The translations under genes and the position numbers were made by a program. 64,000 bases of DNA. Origin: Weimeria sp002480925 (GTDB taxonomy: Bacteria > Bacillota > Clostridia > Lachnospirales > Lachnospiraceae). Position 1 is the first letter of the stretch; each line of letters begins with the position of its first letter. A model generated the notes under the pieces. It worked only from the letters and a program-made list of their open reading frames with translations, was not told the origin of the DNA and did no database searches. The stretch lies in assembly GCF_052064335.1 (NCBI RefSeq), contig NZ_JBQHVU010000012.1, positions 1 to 64,000 of the forward strand. Direction: 5' to 3'. Positions 52,687 to 60,924 of this stretch are shown piece by piece.

Positions 52687-53217
52687 TTATTCTCCTGGAT
52701 TCTCTATGACACCGATATAAGGAAGGTTCCTGTATTTCTGTGCATAATCGAGTCCGAATCCCACCACAAACTCATCCGGTATAGTAAATCCAGTGTAATC
52801 CACATCAACATCCACTTCGCGTCTGTCTGGCTTGTCAAGCATTGTACACATTCTGACGCTCCTTGCATTTCTGTCCTTAAAAAGCTGCGAGAGGAAATTA
52901 AGAGTATTTCCGCTGTCGATGATGTCCTCTACTATAAGGACATTGGCTCCTTCCATAGGAAGGTCAAGGTCCTTCTTGATCTTTACCTCGCCGCTTGATG
53001 ACGTGCCTGATCCATAGCTAGACGTAGCCATGAAATCCATAGTCACCGGAACTGTGATCCTCTTTGCCAGCTCGCAGGCAAACATTGCCGCTCCCTTAAG
53101 TATGCATACAAGAAAAATGCTCTCTCCCTTATAGTCCTCGCTGATCTGTGCCCCTAACTCCCGGATCCTTTTGTCAAGCTCCTCCTCAGTGAGCATGACT
53201 CTGATTCTGTCTGCCAT
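52687..53217 (-). CDS. hpt: Hypoxanthine phosphoribosyltransferase
   Basis: The protein has 176 residues. The PRPP motif is VLIVEDIIDSGNTL, and the N-terminal FLVCILKGAAMFACELA and C-terminal VVGFGLDYAQKYRNLPYIG fit HPRT. It salvages hypoxanthine (and guanine) to IMP/GMP. GGAGG lies before the ATG, which is inside the tilS reading frame: 32 nt overlap. The coupling of tilS and hpt is common in Gram-positive bacteria. Confidence 0.96.
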   Translation of the reverse strand: MADRIRVMLTEEELDKRIRELGAQISEDYKGESIFLVCILKGAAMFACELAKRITVPVTMDFMATSSYGSGTSSSGEVKIKKDLDLPMEGANVLIVEDIIDSGNTLNFLSQLFKDRNARSVRMCTMLDKPDRREVDVDVDYTGFTIPDEFVVGFGLDYAQKYRNLPYIGVIENPGE

Positions 53218-54622
53218 TATCTTCCTCCAGTATTGCCTTTATCCAGAGCACCCGCCTGGTCGCCTCAGTGACCTTGACATCCTCACTGATCCTGTATCCT
53301 ACTGCCCATGCTATATGTGAATTCTCATATACCAGCAGCGGGATCCTTCCACGGTCTGTCGTCTGGATCTTCTGATTTCTACAGTAATCCTTATAGCTTT
53401 TCCTATGGCCCTGCCTGTCTATCGTAAAGAAATCCCCTTCTCTGTGATCACGCAGACAGAGACCTTTTTTTATTTTATCATAATCGAGGCATTTTTCATA
53501 GGTCTTTGGCTCAATTAATGCCCTCTCAGGCTTCATGATGCGCATTTCAAATGTGATACCGCCAAGCTCTGCACTGTATTCTCCATCGCTTTCAAGCCCC
53601 GACAGGTCTATCAAATAAAGCCCCGTCTGCTCCTCGGGATAGGTGACGCTTAGCATGCCATATTCGAGCTTTAGCTCTGCTCTGCCCGGCAGGCTGTAGG
53701 AAAAATGGGTGCTGTCCTCAATCAGCCCTGAGATCCGCTCTATATGCGCCCTCCCCACGTCCTTTATACTGCTTAATGTATCGCGTAGATACTCCATTAT
53801 GATCATCCGTCTCGAGCTGTCAGGAAGCGCGATAAGCTCCTTTACTATAAGCCTGTTTTCCTCCTTCCGATCCCCCGGCACGAGCGCCCTCTGGTACAAT
53901 TCCTTTTCCTCAGAGATGAAGTGGTCATAAAGCTCTCCGACGCTTTCGGCTGACTCGCATATATGTCTGATCGCGCCCTTATTTATCTTCATAAGCTCCG
54001 GCATTATGACCTCTCTTATGCGGTTCCTGGCGTAACGTATATCTGAATTGGTCTTATCGGTACGGTAGTCCTGTCCCAGCACTGAAAGCTCGGCCAGGAT
54101 CTGATCCTTTGTCGCAAAAAGGAGTGGTCTTACTATATGCCTGCCTCTCATCTCCGTAACAGGCCTGATCCCGATCAGCCCCCTGACCCCGCTTCCCCGG
54201 ATCATATGGAAAAGGACCGTCTCTGCCTGATCCTCAAGATGATGGGCTATGGCTATATAGTCTCCCTCCTTTGTATTGTCAAAAAAAGCCTGATATCTGA
54301 GCTGTCTGGCTGCCTCCTCAAGTGAAATACCCTTCTCCCGGGCTCTTGCGGAAGCGTCAACCCTCACAACCTTACAGCTCACTCCATGTCTCTGGCAGAG
54401 CTCTCTCGCGAACTCCGAGTCCTTCTCGCTTTCGCTGCCTCTGATACCGTGCTCTACTGTTATAGCCCTTAAGTCTATGCCAAGGCGTTCCTTCAGCTTA
54501 TTTAACTGTAAAAAAAGACAGACCGAATCCGCGCCGCCCGATATGCCTACGGTTACGGATCCTTTCTGTCTGAACATTCCGCTGCTTCTGATAAAGCTGT
54601 ATGTGGCTTCAGTAAAATCCAA
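53186..54622 (-). CDS. tilS: tRNA(Ile)-lysidine synthase
   Basis: The enzyme converts C34 of tRNA-Ile(CAU) to lysidine, changing its decoding from AUG to AUA. The PP-loop ATPase motif VGISGGADSVCLFLQL is near the N-terminus; HHLEDQAETVLFHMIRGSG and the C-terminal TilS domains follow. I prefer the TTG at 54622, 7 nt after AAGGAAA and 1 nt past the divIC stop; in-frame ATGs at 54655 and 54649 have no visible ribosome binding site. It is about 478-489 residues, slightly long for the family. Confidence 0.93.
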   Translation of the reverse strand: MDFTEATYSFIRSSGMFRQKGSVTVGISGGADSVCLFLQLNKLKERLGIDLRAITVEHGIRGSESEKDSEFARELCQRHGVSCKVVRVDASARAREKGISLEEAARQLRYQAFFDNTKEGDYIAIAHHLEDQAETVLFHMIRGSGVRGLIGIRPVTEMRGRHIVRPLLFATKDQILAELSVLGQDYRTDKTNSDIRYARNRIREVIMPELMKINKGAIRHICESAESVGELYDHFISEEKELYQRALVPGDRKEENRLIVKELIALPDSSRRMIIMEYLRDTLSSIKDVGRAHIERISGLIEDSTHFSYSLPGRAELKLEYGMLSVTYPEEQTGLYLIDLSGLESDGEYSAELGGITFEMRIMKPERALIEPKTYEKCLDYDKIKKGLCLRDHREGDFFTIDRQGHRKSYKDYCRNQKIQTTDRGRIPLLVYENSHIAWAVGYRISEDVKVTEATRRVLWIKAILEEDNGRQNQSHAH

Positions 54623-54623
54623 T

Positions 54624-54941
54624 CTACTTTTCCTTGAAAATCTTCTCATTGTCATAGAGAAGCCCCAGCTTCGAACGAGCTGTGCTCTCTGTGTATTCTC
54701 TGGTCTTTGTATACTTCTCGTAATCCTTCAGATCCTGCTGCTTCTCCTTAGCTGCTGCTATCTGCTCCTTGACCGTGGCCTCCCTCACTCTGTATGTCCT
54801 GTACTTACCATACAGGCTGCGAAGCTGGCAGAGAAGAGTCACGAGGATCACAGCAAACAGAATAAAGACGATGCCACGTCTGGTACGCCTTCTCTTAGCT
54901 GTGATCTGTCTGCTGTTTACCGTTCCCTGCACTACTGTCAT
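54624..54941 (-). CDS. divIC: Septum formation initiator, DivIC/FtsL family
   Basis: The protein has 105 residues. A basic N-terminus (AKRRRTRRG) is followed by one TM (about 24-41, IVFILFAVILVTLLCQL) and an extracytoplasmic coiled coil (REATVKEQIAAAKEKQQDL). The topology and position next to tilS/rqcP match DivIC, which joins FtsL and DivIB in the divisome. A promoter (54984-55012) lies about 40 nt upstream. Confidence 0.88.
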   Translation of the reverse strand: MTVVQGTVNSRQITAKRRRTRRGIVFILFAVILVTLLCQLRSLYGKYRTYRVREATVKEQIAAAKEKQQDLKDYEKYTKTREYTESTARSKLGLLYDNEKIFKEK

Positions 54942-54983
54942 TTATACGCCTTTTCTAAAATCTCTGTGATCAGGATAACTTTT

Positions 54984-55012
54984 ATTATAAGGCCGCAGCA
55001 GTTTCTTTGCAA
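54984..55012 (-). promoter_or_regulatory. Sigma-A promoter of the divIC-tilS-hpt-ftsH run
   Basis: Minus strand: TTGCAA (55007-55012), 17-nt spacer, TATAAT (54984-54989). Confidence 0.75.
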
Positions 55013-55036
55013 GCACTAGATATGGGATGGCACCCA

Positions 55037-55297
55037 CTATAAATACTCATACATCTCCGATACATCCTCCTTCTTGGTGCTTAAGAGTATGTTCTTCACC
55101 TTTACTCTTACAGTCCTGTTTCCAAAGCCTATCTCTATGATATCGCCCGACTGCACTCTGGTCGAAGCCTTGGCAACCTTGTCATTTACAGTTATCCGTC
55201 CGGCATCCGCTGCCTCCGCCGCTACAGTCCTTCTCTTGATAAGTCTGGAGACCTTCAGGAATTTATCAAGTCGTATTGAGTTTGTTTCTTCAGTCAT
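55037..55297 (-). CDS. rqcP: S4-domain RNA-binding protein RqcP (YabO)
   Basis: The protein has 86 residues. The S4 domain appears as IRLDKFLKVSRLIKRRTVA and AGRITVNDKVAKAST. RqcP works with RqcH on stalled 50S subunits to add alanine tails. AAAGGA precedes the ATG. The gene usually follows hup and precedes divIC; here hup is 3.3 kb upstream beyond an inserted block. A weak promoter candidate at 55934-55962 would place the whole repeat region in its leader. Confidence 0.92.
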   Translation of the reverse strand: MTEETNSIRLDKFLKVSRLIKRRTVAAEAADAGRITVNDKVAKASTRVQSGDIIEIGFGNRTVRVKVKNILLSTKKEDVSEMYEYL

Positions 55298-55314
55298 GGG
55301 GGTCCTTTCTTGTC

Positions 55315-55391
55315 AGGTGTGAGGGATGAGGTGCGAGGTGTGAGGTGCGAGGTGTGAGGTCTGAGGTGCGAGGTGTGAGGTGTGAGGTTTG
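55315..55391 (+). repeat. Tandem 7-nt repeat array, AGGTGTG type (11 units)
   Basis: Eleven consecutive 7-nt units follow AGGTGTG, AGGTGCG, AGGTCTG and close variants. There is no spacer or palindromic repeat unit, so it is not a CRISPR. The complement of these units recurs in three arrays to the right. Confidence 0.9.
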
Positions 55392-55405
55392 AGGGGTTAT
55401 GGTTT

Positions 55406-55440
55406 ACCTCTCACCTCTGACCTCTGACCTCGCACCTCTT
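55406..55440 (-). repeat. Inverted 7-nt repeat array (5 units)
   Basis: Units ACCTCTC, ACCTCTG, ACCTCTG, ACCTCGC and ACCTCTT are the complement of the 55315 array. With it they can form a long imperfect hairpin across the 14 nt between them. Confidence 0.85.
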
Positions 55441-55503
55441 GTCAAGGAAGTTTTTTTTGCTTAATTCGAGCATTGCCTTTGACTCGTTCTCGCTAATAAT
55501 GAA

Positions 55504-55604
55504 GTTCTGCTCGCTAAGCTCAAGCTTCGCCTACGGCTTGCTTTCGCTAATCTCACAGAACGACCTCGCATAGGATTCAGACTTCGCTATCGCTCGTCTT
55601 CATC
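55504..55604 (-). repeat. Structured two-hairpin repeat, copy 2
   Basis: Hairpin I is closed by GTTCTG (55504-55509)/CAGAAC (55556-55561), with inner CAAGC (55521-55525)/GCTTG (55536-55540). Hairpin II is GATTCAGAC (55574-55582) with GTCTTCATC (55596-55604), 7 of 9 paired. A partial third copy with CGAG/CTCG (55467-55470, 55483-55486) precedes it. Its layout matches copy 1 at 3211 with compensatory changes. Confidence 0.75.
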
Positions 55605-55684
55605 TCTATGCTTTCGGCCTCAGACAGCGGCCTCACTTGTGGCTTGAGCTGCGCTTTTAGCTTGCTCTCGCCTACAAGCTTTCG

Positions 55685-55726
55685 GCCTCTCACCTCTCAC
55701 CTCTGACCTCTGACCTCGCACCTCGC
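55685..55726 (-). repeat. Inverted 7-nt repeat array (6 units)
   Basis: Units are GCCTCTC, ACCTCTC, ACCTCTG, ACCTCTG, ACCTCGC and ACCTCGC. The array follows a CTTTCGGCC tag that also precedes the array at 55879. Confidence 0.85.
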
Positions 55727-55764
55727 TCATGCTCGTTCTTGTCTCTGTGCTTTCGGCCAAGGAA

Positions 55765-55866
55765 GTTCTCTTCGCTAGGTTCGACCTTCGCTTATCAGCT
55801 CGGTCTCACCAATCTCAGAGAACGACCTCGCATAGGATTCAGACTTCGCTATCGCTCGTCTTCATC
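55765..55866 (-). repeat. Structured two-hairpin repeat, copy 3
   Basis: Hairpin I is closed by GTTCTC (55765-55770)/GAGAAC (55818-55823), with inner GACC (55783-55786)/GGTC (55802-55805). Hairpin II is identical to copy 2. A 65-bp exact direct repeat links copies 2 and 3 (55557-55621 and 55819-55883, offset 262), so this part was duplicated recently. Confidence 0.75.
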
Positions 55867-55878
55867 TCTATGCTTTCG

Positions 55879-55934
55879 GCCTCTCACCTCTGACCTCGCA
55901 CCTCTGACCTCGCACCTCTGACCTCTGACCTCTA
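55879..55934 (-). repeat. Inverted 7-nt repeat array (8 units)
   Basis: Eight units of GCCTCTC, ACCTCTG, ACCTCGC and variants, again after CTTTCGGCC. Confidence 0.85.
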
Positions 55935-55977
55935 CCTTACACCCTAACCCCGCCCTTGTCAAACATTCAGATTTAAT

Positions 55978-56006
55978 TTGACTATTATAGAAAAAATTAT
56001 TACTAT
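55978..56006 (+). promoter_or_regulatory. Sigma-A promoter of the chemoreceptor gene
   Basis: TTGACT (55978-55983), 17-nt spacer, TACTAT (56001-56006). No flagellar sigma-28 box (TAAA/GCCGATAA) is seen. The start codon is at 56067. Confidence 0.6.
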
Positions 56007-56066
56007 AAAGAAAGATGTACTAATTTTTAACCATTCGTTCTCACGAAGGAAAGGACAAGCAGATAA

Positions 56067-57785
56067 ATGAAAAAAACTAAATCCAGACAAGGGAAGATGA
56101 TCCAGAGGCTGATCACAATAACGATACTAGTCGTTATAATCGTATCAACGCTCATCACTGTCACCGCGATCCACCAGTTGAGGCATCTCTACTACGGGAA
56201 TGTCGAGAATTCACTGAAATCCTCAGCATATATGATGGGGAAGGCTCTCTCAAATGAGTATGACGGCCAGTGGAGCTTCGATAACGGTATCGTAAAAAAG
56301 GGTGCCAAGGATGTAACTGTGGAATACGGCCAGACACTGTCAAGCACAAAAAAGGAAACCGGCTTCGATTATGCCGTTATCCTTAATGACACATATGCGA
56401 TCTCGACTATAACTAACGTCGGTCCTGACGGATCCAGCAATACAAGCCTCCCTCCTAAGGTAAAGAACGCCGTCTCCAAAAGCGGACATCTCTTTGACAG
56501 GAGACTGCCGGTAGGCAGGCAGAAATACTTCGCCTACTATCTCCCTATAAAGGACTCAAGCGGCAATATCGCCGGATATACCTTCGCAGGAGAAAACTCC
56601 AGTGAGGCAGAGGCAAAGATCCTTAAGATCATGTTCTCCATGATAGCTGTCGAGCTGGCATGTGTGATATTCCTTGCCCTGCTCGGATATTTCGTAAACA
56701 AAAAAGTCTCCGGACAGATGGCAGAGCTCTCGAATGCAGTCGATACCTTGGGCAGCGGTAAGCTCGGCATCCTGATCAGCAAGCCTGTAATGGAAAGAAA
56801 CGACGAGCTGGGAGTAATAGCAAGAAATATAATGACTCTCGATCAGAAGCTTTCTTCTGTCATCCATGACACCAAGAAGATGACAGCCGAGCTGCATGAC
56901 TCAAGTGCGAATCTCTCAAGTTCGTCAGATCAGGCCAACAGCGCCTCCACTCAGGTCTCGGCTGCGGTAGATGATATCGCAAAGGGAGCTACCAACCAGG
57001 CCGATTCTGTGCAGACTGCCGCAAATGACACGAGCCATATGGATTCTGATATCGACCAGATCTCTGAGAACGTCACTAATCTTTCCGACTATGCTAAGGC
57101 GATGAAGCAGAGCTGCGACAAGACCGTCGATGCCATAAGAGAGTTGGCAAGCCAGTCTGAGGATGTCACCGCATCTGTTTCCGAGATCGGAAACACCATC
57201 CAGTCCACAAACGATTCCGTTCAGGAAATCTCAAAGTTCTCCGGAGCGATTACGGACATTGCCAGCCAGACCAATCTGCTCTCCTTAAACGCCTCCATCG
57301 AGGCAGCAAGAGCCGGAGAAGCAGGCCGGGGCTTCGCTGTCGTGGCTGATGAGATAAGGGATCTGGCCGATCAGAGCAAGAGCTCTGCTGATGAGATCTC
57401 TGCTATCGTAGACAAGCTTTTAGCAAGCTCACAGTCATCTGTCGAAACTATGGGCAGGCTGAACGAAAGCTTCGACGTCCAGGAGCAGAAGCTCAATGTG
57501 ACAAGAGATGAGCTCCGCTCTATGAGAGACAAGGTAAACAGCGTAGCTGACGCAGTTACAGAGATCGCATCCAGGATCAAGGGGCTTGATCAGGCCAAGA
57601 AATCCCTAACCGGTATCATCTCCGATCTCTCCGCCATCTCAGAGGAGAACGCTGCCTCTACAGAGCAGACCAATGCCTCAATGGAGGAGCTGGCAAGCAC
57701 ATTCACAGTGATAAACGAAGCAGCAGCATCGCTTAACCAGCTTGCGGTAAGACTCAAGGAAACAATGGATTATTTCCAGGATTGA
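56067..57785 (+). CDS. Methyl-accepting chemotaxis protein
   Basis: The protein has 572 residues. TM1 is at about 12-34, a cache-type sensor covers about 40-185 (FDYAVILNDTYAIST, YYLPIKDSSGNIAGY), TM2 is at about 190-212, then comes HAMP and the signalling coiled coil. The hairpin tip is TNLLSLNASIEAARAGEAGRGFAVVADEIR. It passes ligand binding to CheA/CheW, which are not in the window. AAGGAAAGGA precedes the ATG at about 11 nt. It is followed after 19 nt by traX. Confidence 0.95.
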   Translation: MKKTKSRQGKMIQRLITITILVVIIVSTLITVTAIHQLRHLYYGNVENSLKSSAYMMGKALSNEYDGQWSFDNGIVKKGAKDVTVEYGQTLSSTKKETGFDYAVILNDTYAISTITNVGPDGSSNTSLPPKVKNAVSKSGHLFDRRLPVGRQKYFAYYLPIKDSSGNIAGYTFAGENSSEAEAKILKIMFSMIAVELACVIFLALLGYFVNKKVSGQMAELSNAVDTLGSGKLGILISKPVMERNDELGVIARNIMTLDQKLSSVIHDTKKMTAELHDSSANLSSSSDQANSASTQVSAAVDDIAKGATNQADSVQTAANDTSHMDSDIDQISENVTNLSDYAKAMKQSCDKTVDAIRELASQSEDVTASVSEIGNTIQSTNDSVQEISKFSGAITDIASQTNLLSLNASIEAARAGEAGRGFAVVADEIRDLADQSKSSADEISAIVDKLLASSQSSVETMGRLNESFDVQEQKLNVTRDELRSMRDKVNSVADAVTEIASRIKGLDQAKKSLTGIISDLSAISEENAASTEQTNASMEELASTFTVINEAAASLNQLAVRLKETMDYFQD

Positions 57786-57804
57786 TAAGGAAAGAGGATC
57801 TATT

Positions 57805-58578
57805 TTGACAAATGAGACATATGATTCCCGTTCAAGGGACATAAGCGGCTTCTACCTCAAGATTATAGCCATAGTCACTATGGCTATAGACCATATCGGG
57901 GCAGTGATTATCGAAGGTGTCATGCAGGAGCATGATACACCCGCCCTGACTGTATCCGATGCAGTTTTCCGCTGTATAGGAAGGCTGGCCTTTCCGCTTT
58001 TCTGCTTCTTCATAGTCGAGGGATTCCACTATACAAGGAGCCGGAGTAAATATGCGATAAGGCTTTTGATATTCGCCCTCGCATCAGAGATTCCCTTTGA
58101 TCTGGCCTTCAATGGCAGGATCCTTGAGCGGTATGACAACAATGTAGGTTTTACACTTCTTCTGGGTATGCTTTCCATTTGGGCTCTGGATTTCCTTAGA
58201 GAAAGGATCAGACAAAAGGAAGTAAGCGAAGAGAAAGAGAATCTCCTGTTTGCCATATCGATATTCCTTGTCATCCTGATAGTGATCATTGCAGAAAAGT
58301 TCATCGCAAGTGATTACGGTTCCTTCGGAGTGATAGCTATCATCATCCTCTATCTGATGAAGGATCATAAGCTTATCGGATTTTCTCTGGCAGTAATCTG
58401 GCTTGGGTTCACCTGCGGCAATATAGAATTCTTTGCGATAGCAGATCTGCTTCCACTGTATTATTATCATGGAAGGCAGGGCAGGAAGCTCAAGTATCTC
58501 TTCTATATCTTCTATCCGGCTCACCTGCTTGCTCTTGCGGCAATAGCCAGATATTGCGGTATACCTGCACTCAGATAA
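57805..58578 (+). CDS. TraX family membrane acetyltransferase-like protein
   Basis: The protein has 257 residues with 7-8 TM segments. The N-terminal LKIIAIVTMAIDHIGAVI, the middle RLAFPLFCFFIVEGFHYTRS and NVGFTLLLGMLSIWALD fit the TraX family. F-plasmid TraX acetylates pilin, but chromosomal homologues are common in Firmicutes without pili. The start is a TTG at 57805, 6 nt after AGAGGA. It is probably co-transcribed with the chemoreceptor gene. Confidence 0.9.
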   Translation: MTNETYDSRSRDISGFYLKIIAIVTMAIDHIGAVIIEGVMQEHDTPALTVSDAVFRCIGRLAFPLFCFFIVEGFHYTRSRSKYAIRLLIFALASEIPFDLAFNGRILERYDNNVGFTLLLGMLSIWALDFLRERIRQKEVSEEKENLLFAISIFLVILIVIIAEKFIASDYGSFGVIAIIILYLMKDHKLIGFSLAVIWLGFTCGNIEFFAIADLLPLYYYHGRQGRKLKYLFYIFYPAHLLALAAIARYCGIPALR

Positions 58579-58586
58579 GTAAACAA

Positions 58587-58616
58587 AAAAGGAACGGCCA
58601 CATGACCGTTCCTTTT
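58587..58616. terminator. Bidirectional terminator between traX and hup
   Basis: An 11-bp perfect stem AAAAGGAACGG (58587-58597)/CCGTTCCTTTT (58606-58616) with an 8-nt loop has T's on the plus strand and T's on the minus strand. It can end both convergent genes. Confidence 0.88.
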
Positions 58617-58640
58617 CTATACTCCAAAAACTATCAGATA

Positions 58641-58916
58641 TTACTTGTTGACAGCGTCCTTAAGAGCCTTTCCAGCCTTGAACTTAGGAGATTTGGAAGC
58701 TGCGATCTCCATTGTCTCTCCTGTCTGAGGATTACGTCCTGTACGGGCAGCTCTCTCTGATACCTCGAATGTACCAAAGCCTACGAGCTGAATCTTCTCG
58801 CCCTTGATGAGCTCCTCTGTAACTGTCTCTGTGAAAGCGCGGAGTACGAGCTCTACATCCTTCTTAGGAACTTCTGCCTTTTCAGCGATTGCTGCTACAA
58901 GTTCTGTCTTGTTCAT
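58641..58916 (-). CDS. hup: DNA-binding protein HU
   Basis: The protein has 91 residues. It has the HU/IHF fold with MNKTELVAAIAEKA, GFGTFEVSERAARTGRNPQTG as the DNA-binding arm (GRNPQTGE) and FKAGKALKDAVNK. It compacts and bends DNA. GAGGAGG precedes the ATG. Promoter at 58991-59019. In many relatives hup lies next to rqcP; here they are separated. Confidence 0.97.
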   Translation of the reverse strand: MNKTELVAAIAEKAEVPKKDVELVLRAFTETVTEELIKGEKIQLVGFGTFEVSERAARTGRNPQTGETMEIAASKSPKFKAGKALKDAVNK

Positions 58917-58990
58917 TTAAATTTCCTCCTCGTATATCTATACGATTATTCTTGTCTTTGCAGGATTACCTTTTATTTCCTGCACTTTCA

Positions 58991-59019
58991 TTTATAAGCC
59001 TTTTAGGAGCCTTTGTCAA
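58991..59019 (-). promoter_or_regulatory. Sigma-A promoter of hup
   Basis: Minus strand: TTGACA (59014-59019), 17-nt spacer, TATAAA (58991-58996). The leader is about 70 nt with GAGGAGG before the ATG. Confidence 0.85.
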
Positions 59020-59031
59020 TACTTTTTTAAC

Positions 59032-59067
59032 AAAAAGGCCCCGAAACAGGCGAGTTTCGGGGCTTTT
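59032..59067. terminator. Terminator after the phosphoglucomutase gene
   Basis: A 10-bp perfect stem GCCCCGAAAC (59038-59047)/GTTTCGGGGC (59054-59063) with a 6-nt loop. On the minus strand TTTTT follows, ending pgm just before the hup promoter. Confidence 0.9.
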
Positions 59068-59105
59068 CGTAATAATCTACGCTTATTTTATTTCATTTGT
59101 TAAGA

Positions 59106-60839
59106 TTATTTTGTAAGCTTTTCAGCAAGGTCATCAAGAGCCTTCTTCATCTTCTGTGATTTCTTGTCTGCATCATCAAAATCAGAGCCCTTTATTCCGT
59201 AATAGAACTTGATCTTCGGCTCTGTACCCGAAGGACGGACACAGATCCAGGCATCATCTGTCAGTTCATAGTAGAGTACATTGGACTTCGGAAGGCCTGT
59301 AGGCCTTACGGTGCCGCTTGCGATGTCAGTGATAGTATCCTTGTCATAGTCTCTTACAGCCGTAACCTTATGACCTCCGATCTCTGTCAGAGGATTTGCA
59401 CGAAGATAGGTCATGATCGATGAAATCTTTTCGATACCCTCCTTACCTGCAAGGGTGATGGAGCTTACAGCATCCTGATAGTAGCCAAGCCTCTGGTAGA
59501 GGTCCAGCATTGCGTCCCAGAGGGTCATACCCTTTGTCTTGTAATAGGCGCAGGCCTCGCAGAGTGTCATCGAGGCATCGACCGCATCCTTATCCCTCGC
59601 ATAGGTTCCTGTAAGACAGCCGTAGCTTTCCTCCATTCCGAACAGGTAGGTCCCGTGTCCGGTCTTCTCGAACTCCAGGATCTTGCCGCCTATATACTTG
59701 AAGCCTGTAAGCACCTCTATAAGCTCAATGCCATAATCCCTTGCAATCGCATCTGCCAGATTGGTGGTTACTATCGACTTGATGAAGGCTCCGTCTGCCG
59801 GGAGTCCTCCGTCTCTTTCCTTTCTCTGGCTGATCACATAGTTGCCGATCAGACATCCGCTCATATTTCCGGTAAGGCAGTGATATTCTCCCTGCTTGTC
59901 CTTTACATATACGCCCAGTCTGTCTGCATCCGGATCTGTAGCAAGGATCAGGTCTGCATTCTTTTCCTTGCCAAGAGCAAGGGCCAGAGCGAAGGCCTCC
60001 TTTGCCTCAGGATTAGGATATGCCACTGTAGGGAAGTCTCCATCCGGCTTCTCCTGCTGAGGCACTACATATACGTTTGTAAAGCCAAGTTCCTTTAACA
60101 CTCTCCTGACAGGAATATTACCTGTGCCGTGAAGAGGTGTATATACGATAGTTATGTCCCTTCCGACCTGATTGATCGCATCCTGATGGATAACAAGCTT
60201 TTTGAGCTCTGCTATGTACGGATCGTCGATATCCTTTCCAATGACCTGATAGAGCCCCTTCTCTATGGCTGCCTGTCTGGTCATGGTCTTTGCTGTATCG
60301 ATATCAACAGCCTTTACACAGTCCATTATCCCTGTGTCGTGAGGAGGTGTGATCTGGGCACCGTCCTCCCAGTATACCTTGTAGCCGTTGTATTCAGCCG
60401 GGTTATGGCTTGCTGTGATATTGATGCCGGCTATACAGTGGAGATATCTGACTGCATATGAAAGCACCGGTGTAGGCCTCAATGACTCGAAAACATAAGC
60501 CTTGATGCCATTTGCAGCCAGACACTCTGCGGCCTCATCAGCGAACTCCGGAGACATATGACGGCAGTCATATGAAATTGCTACTCCTCTTTCTGCTCCG
60601 CCGACTTTATTGATATAGTCTGCAAGTCCCTGAGTCGCCCTGCGGACAGTATATACATTCATCCTGTTGGTACCGGCTCCTATCACTCCTCTGAGTCCTG
60701 CTGTACCAAACTCCAGGTCCTTATAGAATCTGTCCTCTATCTCCTTTTCATTCCCGGCTATGCCGCGAAGCTCTGCCTTTGTCTCATCATCAAAGTACGG
60801 ATCTGAAAGCCATGATTCGTATGTCTCTTTGTATCCCAT
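59106..60839 (-). CDS. Phosphoglucomutase/phosphomannomutase family enzyme
   Basis: The protein has 577 residues, typical for the long Firmicutes phosphohexomutases (PgcA type). The four-domain fold shows the phospho-Ser loop GINITASHNPAEYNGYKVY, the Mg motif LATDPDADRLGVYV, the sugar loop FGMEESYGCL and the phosphate-binding RPSGTEPKIKFYYG. It interconverts glucose 1- and 6-phosphate, linking sugar import to glycogen and cell-wall precursors. AAAGGAGG precedes the ATG. Confidence 0.94.
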   Translation of the reverse strand: MGYKETYESWLSDPYFDDETKAELRGIAGNEKEIEDRFYKDLEFGTAGLRGVIGAGTNRMNVYTVRRATQGLADYINKVGGAERGVAISYDCRHMSPEFADEAAECLAANGIKAYVFESLRPTPVLSYAVRYLHCIAGINITASHNPAEYNGYKVYWEDGAQITPPHDTGIMDCVKAVDIDTAKTMTRQAAIEKGLYQVIGKDIDDPYIAELKKLVIHQDAINQVGRDITIVYTPLHGTGNIPVRRVLKELGFTNVYVVPQQEKPDGDFPTVAYPNPEAKEAFALALALGKEKNADLILATDPDADRLGVYVKDKQGEYHCLTGNMSGCLIGNYVISQRKERDGGLPADGAFIKSIVTTNLADAIARDYGIELIEVLTGFKYIGGKILEFEKTGHGTYLFGMEESYGCLTGTYARDKDAVDASMTLCEACAYYKTKGMTLWDAMLDLYQRLGYYQDAVSSITLAGKEGIEKISSIMTYLRANPLTEIGGHKVTAVRDYDKDTITDIASGTVRPTGLPKSNVLYYELTDDAWICVRPSGTEPKIKFYYGIKGSDFDDADKKSQKMKKALDDLAEKLTK

Positions 60840-60924
60840 GTGTCCTCCTTTGGATCAAACTGTACTTTTATAGTTAATTATTTAAATTATATACGATTTT
60901 CCCTGTCAATTCCACTAATTTTTA

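Noticed and set aside
55739..55921. Open frame across the repeat region (about 60 codons)
   Set aside because: It translates the structured repeats and 7-nt arrays; no ribosome binding site and no protein-like pattern.
55315..55934. CRISPR array
   Set aside because: Units are 7 nt with no spacers, and no cas gene is near.
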